Shown here: positions 6,917 to 17,037 of the stretch, one piece after another
Position numbering within the stretch: position 1 is the first letter of the stretch
How the letters are laid out: the number at the start of each line of letters is the position of its first letter
Source of the DNA: Muribaculaceae bacterium
GTDB lineage: Bacteria > Bacteroidota > Bacteroidia > Bacteroidales > Muribaculaceae
DNA length: 64,000 nt
Assembly (NCBI GenBank): GCA_022509165.1
Contig: JAFLTT010000013.1
Span: forward strand, 1 to 64,000
Reading direction: 5' to 3'
Program-made: the position numbers and the translations under genes
Notes under the pieces: generated by a model
The model's database searches: none
Told to the model about the DNA's origin: nothing
What the model saw: only the letters and a program-made list of their open reading frames with translations

Positions 6917-8991
6917 TATCTCCTGTTAGCATTGCCGTAAGCCCCACGGTCGTTAGGATCAAAAGGATTGCGAGTAGGATCGAAATATTCTTCTTCCTCT
7001 TCATCCTCAAGTCCGTTATTGTTATTTCGGTTGCGGTTTTTCTTGTCGGCTTCGGGTTTATTTTTCAGCAACGCATAAGGCTTCATCATATCCACAGCCA
7101 CCGAGAACACATCCCATGATTCCTCCTTATCCCAATTTTTCTTAACATTGATGACCTTTGGGTAATAATAAGAGACGTCAGGCTGCCGGATAGAGTCGAG
7201 GTTTCCGGTGTCGTAAATTCCGTTGCCATTAGCATCCTCAAAAATCCGGGCGTAATATTTTCCGGCAGGAAGATACTTGAATTCGGCACGGTTTTTCTCC
7301 ACTTTTTCACGTCTCACCGGCACATCCGAAGCGTTGAGTAATTCGATGAAAGCCGGCACAGTGTCGGTGAAATTGGATATAGAGAAAATCACAGAAGAAT
7401 ACTCATCTTCCGCCTTTGTCTTAAAAGAGAAGTCGAGAGGATCGGTCTCTTTCCCATAAATACCTGTAGCAGCAAGAGAATCCACTCTGAGTCTGTATTG
7501 GGTTGCGAAGTCCCAAGGGTATTCTATCTTAAGGCGCCGAGGGTTAAGACTGTCTATAGGTTGTGGTGTCCAAGGCCGAGGCACCGGTTGCCATATAGTG
7601 TCTACCTGCACTTCCAGATGGAATGCAGTGGTATCGAGGCGAGTGATCGGAGTGTCGAATTCCATAAAAACAGGGAGGTAAACTTCCTGAGTAGAAGAGG
7701 ATGTGACTTTAAATCCGAGAGGAGTCGGTTTCACTGTCTCCTCTATTGAATCATTCCATTCCTTACCCTCTTTTAAGGCTTTTTCTCTTTCCTTTTCTTT
7801 GTCTTTAAGTTGCTTTTCTCGTTCTTTTGCGGCGTTTGCCAGAGCGTTTTTAAGGTCGCGTGAATAGAAGAATCTTAAAGTATCGGTAAATTCAGAGAGG
7901 TTTCTGGCAGAATCGGTACGCATATAGGTAGCAGCAATCCTAAGGCTATCGAGGCTAAGGATTGATGGTTCGGTAATCCAGAAAGTTACGGAATCGTTTT
8001 TTGCAGATTTTTCCACCACATACCAATCTTCGAGATCCTCGAAACCGACGGCCTTAATTTTAGGTAGGGAATCGGCACGTGTGTTGAAGATGAAATTCAG
8101 GCGGGTGGAATCCTTACGTTCATATTTAGTGAGATACTGCGACTTCACATCACTATCAAAACTTCTCAGTAGGATATCATTAGGCAGAAAGCGGGTTCTT
8201 TCGCGGTTAAGCACCGAATCCATTTCACCGGTCTTAAGATTAAAAATAGTGTCGGTGGTCATCACTCTTTCCGAATAAGGAGAAAGTGTGACATCATAGA
8301 AAGCCATAGCCTCTTCGGGATTAGCCCTATGGTAGTCGTTGTCAAGGTCGGCCAAAGCAAAGATACGGTATTCTCCCGGTGCAAGGCCCAGGATCGAGAA
8401 CCTTCCGCGATCGTCGGTTTTTGCCATTCTTTCAAAGGGTAAAGTAGAGAAAGCCGTGTCGGAAAGATTAGAATACACACCTACCAACATACCTTGCTGG
8501 GGTTCAAGATTCTCAGCACCGAGCACCATTCCCGAAATCTGAAGAGTATCTATTTCAGGCCCGGTAGAAAAGGAATAAGCAAAACTCGGCAACTTGTTTT
8601 GTTCGTTATTGTCTTCAATAGAGTTGCCGAAATCGATAGTATAAGTGGTATTCGGGATAAGGGTATCGTTGAAGGTCACGGTGACTCTTCTACCGGAAGT
8701 AGACACTCTGGGCACTTGTTTTGAAGGAGGAGATACCACCACGTTTGTGAAAGCATCTTTTACATTCACTATCTCATTAAACTCGATATCAATCCGCTGT
8801 CTGGTGACATTGACAGAACCGGGAGCGGGGTTAGCTCTTACAAAAATTGGAGGGTCCTCATCTCTGGGTCCACCTGTAGGATTGCCTATAGAGGCACATG
8901 ACACGGCAGCCAGAAGAGTTGCAGTAAGAGCGGAAATCTGAAAAAGCCGACACTTCTTATATGAATTATGGAAACCTGGGAATCTCATCAA
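6913..8991 (-). CDS. Large lipoprotein with N-terminal Ig-like (Big_5) domain
   Basis: The 692-aa protein starts with a signal peptide ending LLAAVSC, a lipobox, followed by ASIGNPTGGPRDEDPP, the typical lead-in of Big_5-containing lipoproteins of Bacteroidetes. Residues of roughly 50-150 form the Ig-like domain (FVRANPAPGSVNVTRQ through YSFSTGPEID). A second domain with transthyretin/CNA-like features follows (GRFSILGLAPGEYRIFALAD), and a similar motif recurs near the C-terminus (KYLPAGKYYARIFEDANGNG). A charged coiled-coil stretch sits mid-protein (AAKEREKQLKDKEKERE). The tail is rich in Asn, Glu and Arg. Function is unknown; a cell-surface or periplasmic structural role is inference. A TACTTTTG box lies about 65 nt upstream on the minus strand. 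Confidence 0.85.
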   Translation of the reverse strand: MMRFPGFHNSYKKCRLFQISALTATLLAAVSCASIGNPTGGPRDEDPPIFVRANPAPGSVNVTRQRIDIEFNEIVNVKDAFTNVVVSPPSKQVPRVSTSGRRVTVTFNDTLIPNTTYTIDFGNSIEDNNEQNKLPSFAYSFSTGPEIDTLQISGMVLGAENLEPQQGMLVGVYSNLSDTAFSTLPFERMAKTDDRGRFSILGLAPGEYRIFALADLDNDYHRANPEEAMAFYDVTLSPYSERVMTTDTIFNLKTGEMDSVLNRERTRFLPNDILLRSFDSDVKSQYLTKYERKDSTRLNFIFNTRADSLPKIKAVGFEDLEDWYVVEKSAKNDSVTFWITEPSILSLDSLRIAATYMRTDSARNLSEFTDTLRFFYSRDLKNALANAAKEREKQLKDKEKEREKALKEGKEWNDSIEETVKPTPLGFKVTSSSTQEVYLPVFMEFDTPITRLDTTAFHLEVQVDTIWQPVPRPWTPQPIDSLNPRRLKIEYPWDFATQYRLRVDSLAATGIYGKETDPLDFSFKTKAEDEYSSVIFSISNFTDTVPAFIELLNASDVPVRREKVEKNRAEFKYLPAGKYYARIFEDANGNGIYDTGNLDSIRQPDVSYYYPKVINVKKNWDKEESWDVFSVAVDMMKPYALLKNKPEADKKNRNRNNNNGLEDEEEEEYFDPTRNPFDPNDRGAYGNANRRY

Positions 8992-9055
8992 AAAGGAATT
9001 TATTCAAGCGGGAAAACAGGCAGTTGAATGACACAAAACCGTGTAATTCCTTTTA

Positions 9056-9063
9056 CAAAAGTA
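9056..9063 (-). promoter_or_regulatory. Putative -7 box for the Ig-like lipoprotein gene
   Basis: TACTTTTG on the minus strand fits TAnnTTTG and is 65 nt upstream of the start at 8991, in the divergent gap shared with secDF. Confidence 0.45.
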
Positions 9064-9093
9064 AGTATTTTTTCTCAGTTGAAAAATTTAAAG

Positions 9094-9101
9094 TATATTT
9101 G
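9094..9101 (+). promoter_or_regulatory. Putative -7 box for secDF
   Basis: TATATTTG fits TAnnTTTG. A near-match to the -33 element (TTTC, 9071-9074) lies 19 nt upstream. The predicted leader is about 80 nt. Confidence 0.55.
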
Positions 9102-9179
9102 CAAGTTGAAAATCAGCGGGTGCAGAAAAAATAAGCACTCATAACCTAACATAAATTATAAACAACACACTAATACACA

Positions 9180-12161
9180 ATGCAGAACAAAGGGTTTATC
9201 AGCACGATTGCCATCCTTTTGGTCTTAATCAGCGGATTCTACATTTCCTTTTCAGTGGTGACCCACCATTATGAGGAAAAGGCCAAGAAGTATGCCATGG
9301 AAATGTCTGGCACCGACGATGTGACGAACGATGCCTACAAGCTCCACCTAAAACAATTTAACGACTCGATCGACAAGGAGAAAGTTTATTTAGGCTACAC
9401 CTACAATCAGGTAAGGAAACTTGAGGTGGGCATGGGTCTTGACCTCAAGGGAGGTATGAACGTGGTGCTTGAGATATCAGTGCCTGACATACTTCGCCAA
9501 TATGCAGCGGGTCCACGCCAGTTGGAGCAGATAAATGAAGCGATAGCAGCTGCGCAGGCAGCCGGAGCAAAAGGCAGTGACAAAGACTTCATCGCCAAAT
9601 TCGCATCACAGTTCCAGCCGGGCACGATGGCCGGTCTTTTCCAGAGAGAAGGTGAATATCTTGGCAAGATTCGCAGCAACTCATCCAATGCTGATGTAGC
9701 TTCTGCTCTTGAAAAACAGGTAGACAGCCAGGTAGACGCAGCGTTCAACATTTTCCGCACCCGTATCGACCAATTTGGTGTTGTGGCTCCCAATATCCAG
9801 AAACTTCAGGACAAGTCAGGTCAGATATTGCTTGAGTTGCCGGGAGTAAAGGAGCCGGAACGTGTGACCGAACTTCTGAAAAGTTCAGCCAACCTTGAGT
9901 TCTATGAAGTATACAACTATAACGAAATAGCCAACGACCTCAACAGTTTCGCCCAACTGTATGCCCAGCAGGATACAGTGAACCATACAAATCTGATTGA
10001 ACTTTTAGGAGGTCCGATGCGAGCCGGCAGCCCGGTAATCGGTATGGTTGCACCACAGAACCGTGCATTGGTAGACAGTATACTTGCCTCACCATTGGCA
10101 AAACAGAAACTTCCGAGCGACTTCTCAGCAGTATGGGAGATTAAGCCATTCAACATGCCGCTCTATGATGAAAACGGCAATGTACTCAAAAAGGCTAACG
10201 GCGAAGACCGTACCACTCCTCTCTATCAGCTCATAGCCCTCAAGGGTGACGCCGCTCTTGAAGGTGATGCCGTGACTACCGCATCAAGCGAATATGACAA
10301 TCTACGCGGTAATACCGTGAACATGCGCATGAACGATACCGGCGCACAGGCATGGGCCACACTTACACGCAACAATATCGGCCGTCCTATCGCTATCGTT
10401 CTTGACAACAACGTTTACTCATATCCGAATGTAAACAATGAAATCACCGGAGGCTCCTCAGAAATTACCGGTAACTTCACTCCTGAAGAAGCCAATGACT
10501 TGGCCAATGTGCTCAAGTCAGGTAAGATGAGCGCCAAAGTTGAAGTAGTCAGCAACAACGTGATAGGCCCAAGCCTTGGAGCAGAGGCAGTGACCCAGGG
10601 CTTCCTCTCCTTCGTAGTAGCTATAGCAGTCTTGATGGTATTCATGATCCTTATCTATGGTATCATCCCGGGTCTGGTGGCCAACGTAGGTCTTATCCTC
10701 AACCTCTACTTCACACTTGGTATTCTTGCATCATTCCAGGCAGTGCTCACACTGTCAGGTATCGCGGGTATTGTGCTTGCCCTTGGTATGGCAGTAGACG
10801 CCAACGTGCTTATCTTCGAGCGTACCAAAGAAGAGTTGCGTCTGGGCAAGAAACTTCGCCAGGCCATTTCGGAAGGTTACAGCAATGCCTTCTCTGCAAT
10901 CTTCGACTCAAATATCACCTCTGTGATAACCGGTATTATCCTGTTGATCTTCGGTTCAGGTCCAATTAAAGGTTTCGCCACTACCTTGATCATAGGTCTT
11001 GTATGCTCGTTCTTCACAGCAGTGTTCCTGACCAGATTGGCCTTTGTGCTCATCACCGGCAACGGCAGATGCGCCAACATGACTTTCGACACCAAGATAA
11101 GCCGCAATCTCTTCTCAAAGACCAAATTCAACTTCATCGGCAACTGGCGAATCTCAGCCAGCGTATGGGTTGCACTTATCGTGGTATCTATCGCTTCTCT
11201 CTCAATCAGAGGTATGAACCAAGGTATCGACTTCTCCGGTGGTAGAAACTATGTGGTACAGTTTGACCATCCTGTAAATCCTACGGAACTTCAGCAGAGA
11301 CTGAGCCAGGATCTTCAGGCCGAAGCCAACGACCCGACAGTGAGTGTGAGCGTGATTACTATCGATGATCCCACTAAAGTGAGGATATCCACCAACTATC
11401 GCATCAAAGACGACAGCCAGAATGTAGACAACGATGTAACCCGTCTGCTCTATACCAAACTTGCACCTGAACTCACCGATGCCAACGGCAATGTGATGGA
11501 TTACAACACCTTCTCGATGGCAGATGAGAACAATGGTATCGTATCGATCCAGAAGGTAGGTCCGTCAGTGGCAGATGATATGAGAAGAGATGCATACTGG
11601 GCAGTAGGTATTGCCGTGGCATGTATGTTCCTCTACATCCTGCTACGATTCCACAACATCGCCTTCTCAGTAGGTGCGGTATGTGCCGTAGCTTTGACCG
11701 CCTTCCTTATTGTCGGATTCTACTCTATCTGTTGGGGCTTCCTGCCGTTCTCAATGGAAATAGACCAATCGTTCATAGCAGCGGTGCTTACCATAATCGG
11801 TTACCAGATCAATGATACCGTGGTGGTATTCGACCGTGTCAGAGAGATGATGAAGATCTATCCTAAAGAGAACAGGTTCCTCACCTTCAATAAGAGTCTT
11901 AATACCACACTTACCCGTACTATCATGACCTCATTCTCCACACTGCTTGTGTTGGGTTGTATCTTCTTCCTTGGTGGCGACACCATCAGAAGCTTCACCT
12001 TCGCCATGATATTCGGTGTGATAGTAGGTACCTTCTGTTCACTCTTCTGCGCATCCCCGATAGCATATCACCTTATCAGGTTTAATATGGAGCGCAGGCA
12101 GAATAAAGAGGAGAAAGAAAACGGTAAGCCACGTCTGGAAGGCAACCGTAGATTCCAATAA
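9180..12161 (+). CDS. secDF: Protein translocase subunits SecD and SecF, fused
   Basis: This inner-membrane RND-family protein uses the proton gradient to help pull exported proteins through SecYEG. The 993 aa contain a SecD half and a SecF half in one chain, the usual arrangement in Bacteroidetes. Visible signatures are GLDLKGGMNVVLE near residue 80, the large periplasmic domain, and the SecD membrane block with GMAVDANVLIFERTKEEL. The SecF half then follows, with NQGIDFSGGRNYVVQF and GYQINDTVVVFDRVRE. The gene is monocistronic, with a -7 box upstream and a strong terminator hairpin directly after the stop. Codon use matches its neighbours. Confidence 0.97.
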   Translation: MQNKGFISTIAILLVLISGFYISFSVVTHHYEEKAKKYAMEMSGTDDVTNDAYKLHLKQFNDSIDKEKVYLGYTYNQVRKLEVGMGLDLKGGMNVVLEISVPDILRQYAAGPRQLEQINEAIAAAQAAGAKGSDKDFIAKFASQFQPGTMAGLFQREGEYLGKIRSNSSNADVASALEKQVDSQVDAAFNIFRTRIDQFGVVAPNIQKLQDKSGQILLELPGVKEPERVTELLKSSANLEFYEVYNYNEIANDLNSFAQLYAQQDTVNHTNLIELLGGPMRAGSPVIGMVAPQNRALVDSILASPLAKQKLPSDFSAVWEIKPFNMPLYDENGNVLKKANGEDRTTPLYQLIALKGDAALEGDAVTTASSEYDNLRGNTVNMRMNDTGAQAWATLTRNNIGRPIAIVLDNNVYSYPNVNNEITGGSSEITGNFTPEEANDLANVLKSGKMSAKVEVVSNNVIGPSLGAEAVTQGFLSFVVAIAVLMVFMILIYGIIPGLVANVGLILNLYFTLGILASFQAVLTLSGIAGIVLALGMAVDANVLIFERTKEELRLGKKLRQAISEGYSNAFSAIFDSNITSVITGIILLIFGSGPIKGFATTLIIGLVCSFFTAVFLTRLAFVLITGNGRCANMTFDTKISRNLFSKTKFNFIGNWRISASVWVALIVVSIASLSIRGMNQGIDFSGGRNYVVQFDHPVNPTELQQRLSQDLQAEANDPTVSVSVITIDDPTKVRISTNYRIKDDSQNVDNDVTRLLYTKLAPELTDANGNVMDYNTFSMADENNGIVSIQKVGPSVADDMRRDAYWAVGIAVACMFLYILLRFHNIAFSVGAVCAVALTAFLIVGFYSICWGFLPFSMEIDQSFIAAVLTIIGYQINDTVVVFDRVREMMKIYPKENRFLTFNKSLNTTLTRTIMTSFSTLLVLGCIFFLGGDTIRSFTFAMIFGVIVGTFCSLFCASPIAYHLIRFNMERRQNKEEKENGKPRLEGNRRFQ

Positions 12162-12185
12162 ATAAACCCTTAACCCTTATACCCC

Positions 12186-12227
12186 GAGGGGGTGTGGCAT
12201 ACCCTGCTGCACCCCCTCACTTCTTTT
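12186..12227 (+). terminator. Rho-independent terminator after secDF
   Basis: GAGGGGGTG (12186-12194) pairs with CACCCCCTC (12210-12218). The loop can extend the stem further with an internal mismatch. A T-rich stretch follows (TTCTTTT). Confidence 0.8.
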
Positions 12228-12259
12228 AGCTTAAATAATTTTTTTAAAGACCTTTTCAA

Positions 12260-13201
12260 ATGAAAACCCTACCTGAAGTGAGGAAAGAGATATTAAAGGG
12301 TCGCAAGGTGACACCGGAAATTCTCAAAGACCTCGAGGATATTTATGCCGATCTTACACAAATAGACTTTGACAAGGCCGACGTATTATTCCGCATAAAG
12401 CAACTCAACCATATAGAACTTGATGAAAAATATAAGGATTTCTTTGTAGACAAGATAGCCTCATTCCTCCTTGGCTATGGAGATAGCCCGGATGAAATAG
12501 ACCCTGAAGAAGGTAAATGGCTCCGCGGCCGGATCATACACAGAGACCAGTATGACAAGGCTCTTCTGGAAGAACTTGAGAACCGACTTGCCAATATCGA
12601 CAGAAAATTGCCCAACTATCTGAAAAAGAACAATTATATTATAGCAAAATTTGAAGACATACTTTATTATTCCCGGTATTTTGCGTTTATAGCGGTGATA
12701 GGCGCCATCCTTTCATCCTTCATACTGTTCATACAGGGTTTCGGGCTTATAATAAAGGGGCTTGTGGGGTTCTTCCGGGATCCCTATGAAAGGTATGAGG
12801 CTCTTTTTGAGCAATTGGTGTCATCGGTAGATGTATTCCTGTTTGCCTTAGTGCTGATAATATTCGGAGTAGGCGTCTATGAACTCTTCATAGCCAATGT
12901 GGATCCGGAAGAAAAGCCGGCCGATACACGTCCCACCTGGTTAAAGATCAGCAGTGTAGACGATCTTAAATCCTCTCTTGGGAAAGTGATTCTGATGGTG
13001 CTCATAGTCTCATTTTTCAAGCATGTTCTCGAGATCGATGCAGAGATGTGGAGCCCCACAGCGTTGCTATATCTGGCCATCGGTATACTTCTGATTGCCG
13101 GCGCCCTCTATCTTACACATAAATCCGGATCAGAGGGAGAACGAAGCAAATCGAAAGAAAGCGGCAATATTGCCACGGATCTGGCAGAGGATGTTTTATA
13201 A
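12260..13201 (+). CDS. YqhA/UPF0114-like membrane protein with extra N-terminal domain
   Basis: The 313-aa protein has two parts. Residues of about 1-125 are soluble, acidic and helical (DSPDEIDPEEGKWLRGRI, ALLEELENRLANID) and I do not recognise them. Residues of about 139-286 hold four membrane segments (about 140-168, 189-210, 241-255, 268-286). VDVFLFALVLIIFGVGVYELFIANVDP matches the core of the YqhA/UPF0114 family, whose members in other bacteria are about 160-200 aa with no known role. The sequence therefore looks like a YqhA-like domain fused to a lineage-specific cytosolic domain. The gene sits alone between the secDF terminator and the pheT promoter. Confidence 0.75.
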   Translation: MKTLPEVRKEILKGRKVTPEILKDLEDIYADLTQIDFDKADVLFRIKQLNHIELDEKYKDFFVDKIASFLLGYGDSPDEIDPEEGKWLRGRIIHRDQYDKALLEELENRLANIDRKLPNYLKKNNYIIAKFEDILYYSRYFAFIAVIGAILSSFILFIQGFGLIIKGLVGFFRDPYERYEALFEQLVSSVDVFLFALVLIIFGVGVYELFIANVDPEEKPADTRPTWLKISSVDDLKSSLGKVILMVLIVSFFKHVLEIDAEMWSPTALLYLAIGILLIAGALYLTHKSGSEGERSKSKESGNIATDLAEDVL

Positions 13202-13271
13202 GAGTCCGTTCCCTGAATTTTAAAATAAATTGGGGAACGAGCTCTAATATCCCAATTGGAAAAGTTTCATT

Positions 13272-13279
13272 ATTTTTGC
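13272..13279 (+). promoter_or_regulatory. Putative -7 box for pheT
   Basis: TATTTTTG fits TAnnTTTG, 28 nt upstream of the pheT ATG at 13308. A TTGG lies upstream but closer than the usual -33 spacing. Confidence 0.5.
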
Positions 13280-13307
13280 AGAGCTATTTGCTTTATTTAT
13301 ATCGCTC

Positions 13308-15797
13308 ATGAATATATCTTACAAATGGTTGCGCCGTTTCATAGACTTTGAAATGGAACCGCGCCAACTCGCCGCCTCCCTTACCTCGCTGGGTCTGGAA
13401 TGTGATAATGTGGAGGAAGTTGAATCAATACCGGGAGGTCTTAAAGGCATAGTAATAGGAAAAGTGCTCACCTGCGAGCCTCATCCGGATTCCGACCATC
13501 TTCACATCACAACTGTAGACTTAGGAGGAGAAAAGCCTGAAACTATAGTATGCGGAGCCCCAAATGTGGCAGCCGGGCAAACAGTAGTGGTAGCCACGGT
13601 AGGCACCGTGCTCAAAATGGGCGATAAGGAACTGAAAATCAAGAAATCAAAAATAAGGGGTGTAGAATCCTGCGGCATGATATGTGCTGAAGATGAAATT
13701 GGAGTAGGCAATTCGCATGCAGGAATCATCGTAATTGAGGAGGATATCAAACCGGGCACACCGGCCGCCGAATATTTCAACGTGGAAAGCGACTATGTGC
13801 TGGAAGTGGAACTTACACCCAACCGTGTGGATGCAGCGTCTCATTTAGGTGTGGCAAGAGACCTCAAAGCCTTATTTGCACGTGAGGCCGCTGAAAAGCA
13901 TAGCACAGAAATGCCTCCGGAGGTAAGGATGCAAAGCGTGGAAGCTTTCGCTCCGGATAAAAAAGATGGTGCGGTAGAGATTGAGGTGAAAGATACCGAA
14001 GCATGTCCGAGGTATTCAGGAGTAACTATACGCAATGTGAAAGTACAGGAATCTCCGGAATGGCTGAAGGAACTTCTGAACGCTATAGGACAAAGACCCA
14101 TCAACAACATAGTAGATATCACCAACTTCATACTTTTAGGTATCGGACAGCCCTTGCATTGTTTCGATCTGTCGAAAGTGGCCGGAGAAAAGATAGTGGT
14201 GCGCACTTGTGATGCCGGAACAAAATTTACCACTCTTGATGGAGTGGAACACACTCTTCATGAGAAAGACCTCATGATCTGCGACGCTGAGAAACCGATG
14301 TGTATAGCCGGTGTGTTTGGTGGTCTTGATTCCGGAGTGACTGAGGAGACTACTTCAGTATTTATCGAAAGCGCCTACTTCAATCCTACCAGTATCCGTA
14401 AAACAGCGCGTCGCCATGGTCTTTCTACCGACGCCTCTTTCAGGTATGAAAGGGGAGCCGATCCGTCAATCACAGTATATGCGGCAAAATTAGCTGCATT
14501 GCTTATAAAAGAACTGGCCGGTGGAGAAATATGCGGAGAAGTAGCGGATGTTTATCCGTCGCCAATTTTGCCAGCCCAGGTAGCACTTTCTCTCAAATAT
14601 TGCAGCAACCTGATTGGTAAAGAAATTCCTGAAAATATTATAGTATCAATTCTTAAAGCACTTGATATCACTGTAGAAAAGGATAAGGATAATGCAGATA
14701 TCCTCAATCTTCATATTCCTACCTATCGTGTGGATGTGACCCGGCCTTGTGACGTGGTGGAAGATATTCTCAGGGTATACGGTTACAACAACATAGCCTT
14801 CGGCACTGAAATGCATTACTCACCTTCGCAGCATACCGCTACTGATACAGACTATGCATTAAGGGAATTGGTTAGCAACCGACTCACAGGCGAAGGTTTC
14901 ATGGAGATAATGAACAACTCTTTAAGTTCAACTTCCTATTATGAAACCAGTACTGAACTGCCATTGGATTCAACGGTGTTGATCCTGAATCCTTTGAGTT
15001 CCGACCTGGCAGTAATGAGAGCCACCCTTCTGTATGGAGGTCTGGAATCGATTGCTTATAATATCAATAGAAAGTCGGACAATCTGCGTTTCTATGAATT
15101 CGGTAATGTTTATCATAAAAAGGCAGAAGCCACCTCTACGCCTGAGAATCCTTTGAAACCCTTCTCAGAATGGATGGAACTGGCACTATGGCTTACCGGT
15201 GAATTTGTGACACCATCGTGGAACAGACAAAAAATAGAATCTTCAGCCTTCGATCTGAAAGGAGTAGTAGAAAATCTCTTCAAAGTTTTAGGGGTTCCTG
15301 TGTCAGCCCTGGTTCAGAGTCAAGACAGCAGCGAGCTTTTAGAGGTACGTCTTAATTTCTCCACCCGCCAAGGTAAACGAATCGGGGAATTAGGTATCGT
15401 AAGCAATAAGATACTGAAGAAATTTGGCATAGGTCAACCGGTGTATTTCGCAACACTCAATTGGACCGAAATCATGAAGATGGTGTCTAAGCATAAGGTT
15501 ACTTACACGCCGTTGCCGAGGACCCAGGCAGTGAAACGTGACCTGGCGCTCCTTATAGATAAATCGGTGACTTTCGCACAGATTGAGGAAATAGTGCGCA
15601 AGGCTGAAAAAAATCTTCTCAAGGAAGTGACACTCTTCGATGTGTATGAAGGAAAGAATCTGCCGGAAGGGAAGAAAAGTTATGGAATAGCAATCACACT
15701 CCAAGATGATGAAAAGACAATGAACGATCGTCAGATAGATGCTGTGATGCAAAAAATCATAAAGGCACTGGAGGCCTCAGGCGCCACATTACGATAA
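13308..15797 (+). CDS. pheT: Phenylalanyl-tRNA synthetase beta subunit
   Basis: This is the beta chain of the alpha2-beta2 enzyme that charges tRNA-Phe; it carries the editing site that removes mis-acylated tyrosine. The 829-aa length is usual. Domains in order: the N-terminal MNISYKWLRRFIDFE segment, a tRNA-binding (EMAP-like) domain around 40-150 (VLTCEPHPDSDHLHI), the B3/B4 editing domain around 210-390 (IVDITNFILLGIGQPLHCFD), B5, the catalytic-like core, and a C-terminal ferredoxin-fold anticodon-binding domain (PRTQAVKRDLALLID). The pheS gene is not in this window, so the two subunits are encoded apart. The aminotransferase gene starts 4 bp after the stop, implying co-transcription. Confidence 0.97.
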   Translation: MNISYKWLRRFIDFEMEPRQLAASLTSLGLECDNVEEVESIPGGLKGIVIGKVLTCEPHPDSDHLHITTVDLGGEKPETIVCGAPNVAAGQTVVVATVGTVLKMGDKELKIKKSKIRGVESCGMICAEDEIGVGNSHAGIIVIEEDIKPGTPAAEYFNVESDYVLEVELTPNRVDAASHLGVARDLKALFAREAAEKHSTEMPPEVRMQSVEAFAPDKKDGAVEIEVKDTEACPRYSGVTIRNVKVQESPEWLKELLNAIGQRPINNIVDITNFILLGIGQPLHCFDLSKVAGEKIVVRTCDAGTKFTTLDGVEHTLHEKDLMICDAEKPMCIAGVFGGLDSGVTEETTSVFIESAYFNPTSIRKTARRHGLSTDASFRYERGADPSITVYAAKLAALLIKELAGGEICGEVADVYPSPILPAQVALSLKYCSNLIGKEIPENIIVSILKALDITVEKDKDNADILNLHIPTYRVDVTRPCDVVEDILRVYGYNNIAFGTEMHYSPSQHTATDTDYALRELVSNRLTGEGFMEIMNNSLSSTSYYETSTELPLDSTVLILNPLSSDLAVMRATLLYGGLESIAYNINRKSDNLRFYEFGNVYHKKAEATSTPENPLKPFSEWMELALWLTGEFVTPSWNRQKIESSAFDLKGVVENLFKVLGVPVSALVQSQDSSELLEVRLNFSTRQGKRIGELGIVSNKILKKFGIGQPVYFATLNWTEIMKMVSKHKVTYTPLPRTQAVKRDLALLIDKSVTFAQIEEIVRKAEKNLLKEVTLFDVYEGKNLPEGKKSYGIAITLQDDEKTMNDRQIDAVMQKIIKALEASGATLR

Positions 15798-15801
15798 CAG
15801 A

Positions 15802-17037
15802 ATGAAGGAAGAACTCCAGATATCGCAACGAGGCATAAGGATGCCGGCATCTCCTATCCGGAAACTTGCTCCTCTTGCAGAGAAAGCTGAAGCCGAAGGA
15901 GTGACGGTATACAGGCTGAATATAGGTCAGCCTGACCTTCCAACTCCCCCCAAAGCTTTGGAAGCGCTTAAAAAGATAGATCGGGAAGTATTGGAATACA
16001 GTCCATCCCAAGGTTATCTTTCTTTACGGGAGGCACTGGTGAATTATTACGACCGCTACCAGATAAAATTAGACGCCAACGACATAATCATCACATGTGG
16101 CGGTTCGGAGGCGGTGCTCTTTGCATTCATGAGTTGCCTCAATCCGGGTGACGAAATCATCATGCCCGAGCCGGCTTATGCCAACTATATGAGTTTCGCA
16201 GTTTCGGCGGGAGCAGTGATACGCTCGGTGGTCACAACGATAGAAGAGGGATTCAGCCTTCCTAAAGTGGATAAATTTGAGGAACTCATCAATGAACGCA
16301 CCAAAGCTATCCTGATATGCAATCCTAATAATCCCACAGGCTATCTTTATTCTCAGAAAGAGATGAATCAGCTGAGGGATATCGTAAAGAAATATAACCT
16401 TTATCTATTTTCAGATGAAGTGTACCGTGAGTTTATCTACACGGGGAGCCCTTATATCAGCGCCATGCATCTGGCCGGTATAGAGGAAAATGTAATATTG
16501 ATTGACTCGGTGTCGAAACGTTACAGTGAATGTGGTATCAGAATCGGAGCCTTGATTACAAAAAATAAGGCTGTGAGAGATACCGTGATGAAGTTCTGTC
16601 AGGCCCGTCTCTCCCCGCCCCTCATAGGCCAGATCATAGCGGAGGCATCGATAGAGGGTACCGAACAATATTCACGCGAAGTATATGAAGCCTACCTTGA
16701 AAGGAGGAAATGTCTTGTAGATGGAGTAAACAGAATACCCGGCTGTTACACCCCGATACCGATGGGAGCCTTCTATACTGTGGCGTCTTTGCCTGTGGAT
16801 GATGCAGAGAAATTTTGTGCCTGGTGTCTTCAGGAGTTCAGATGGAAAGATGAGCATACTCCTGCAGGAAGTTCCGGTGAGACGATAATGATGGCTCCCG
16901 GGAGCGGATTCTATTCTGAACCGGATATGGGAAAAAATCAGGTTCGTCTGGCTTATGTTCTGGAAAAGGATAAAATAAAGAGAGCACTGTTTCTGCTAAG
17001 CAAGGCGCTGGAGGAGTATTTAAGTATTAAACAATAA
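15802..17037 (+). CDS. Class I/II PLP-dependent aminotransferase (aspartate aminotransferase-like)
   Basis: This cytosolic fold-type I aminotransferase of 411 aa resembles the AspC/AspB group. Visible features are LNIGQPDLPTPP near residue 40, the substrate-arm GGSEAVLFAF, NPNNPTGYLY before the PLP aspartate, SDEVYREF, and the Schiff-base lysine in DSVSKRYSECGIRIG. A conserved arginine lies in NQVRLAYV near the end. Exact substrate is not determinable. It follows pheT by 4 bp. Its last five codons and stop (LSIKQ, then TAA) coincide exactly with the start of repeat block R2, so the repeat supplies the stop codon and possibly a few extra residues. Confidence 0.9.
   Translation: MKEELQISQRGIRMPASPIRKLAPLAEKAEAEGVTVYRLNIGQPDLPTPPKALEALKKIDREVLEYSPSQGYLSLREALVNYYDRYQIKLDANDIIITCGGSEAVLFAFMSCLNPGDEIIMPEPAYANYMSFAVSAGAVIRSVVTTIEEGFSLPKVDKFEELINERTKAILICNPNNPTGYLYSQKEMNQLRDIVKKYNLYLFSDEVYREFIYTGSPYISAMHLAGIEENVILIDSVSKRYSECGIRIGALITKNKAVRDTVMKFCQARLSPPLIGQIIAEASIEGTEQYSREVYEAYLERRKCLVDGVNRIPGCYTPIPMGAFYTVASLPVDDAEKFCAWCLQEFRWKDEHTPAGSSGETIMMAPGSGFYSEPDMGKNQVRLAYVLEKDKIKRALFLLSKALEEYLSIKQ

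Noticed and set aside
6377..8991. Frameshift or fusion at the carbonic anhydrase/lipoprotein junction
   Set aside because: The two genes are convergent with a simple 4-bp overlap of stop codons; both are full length.
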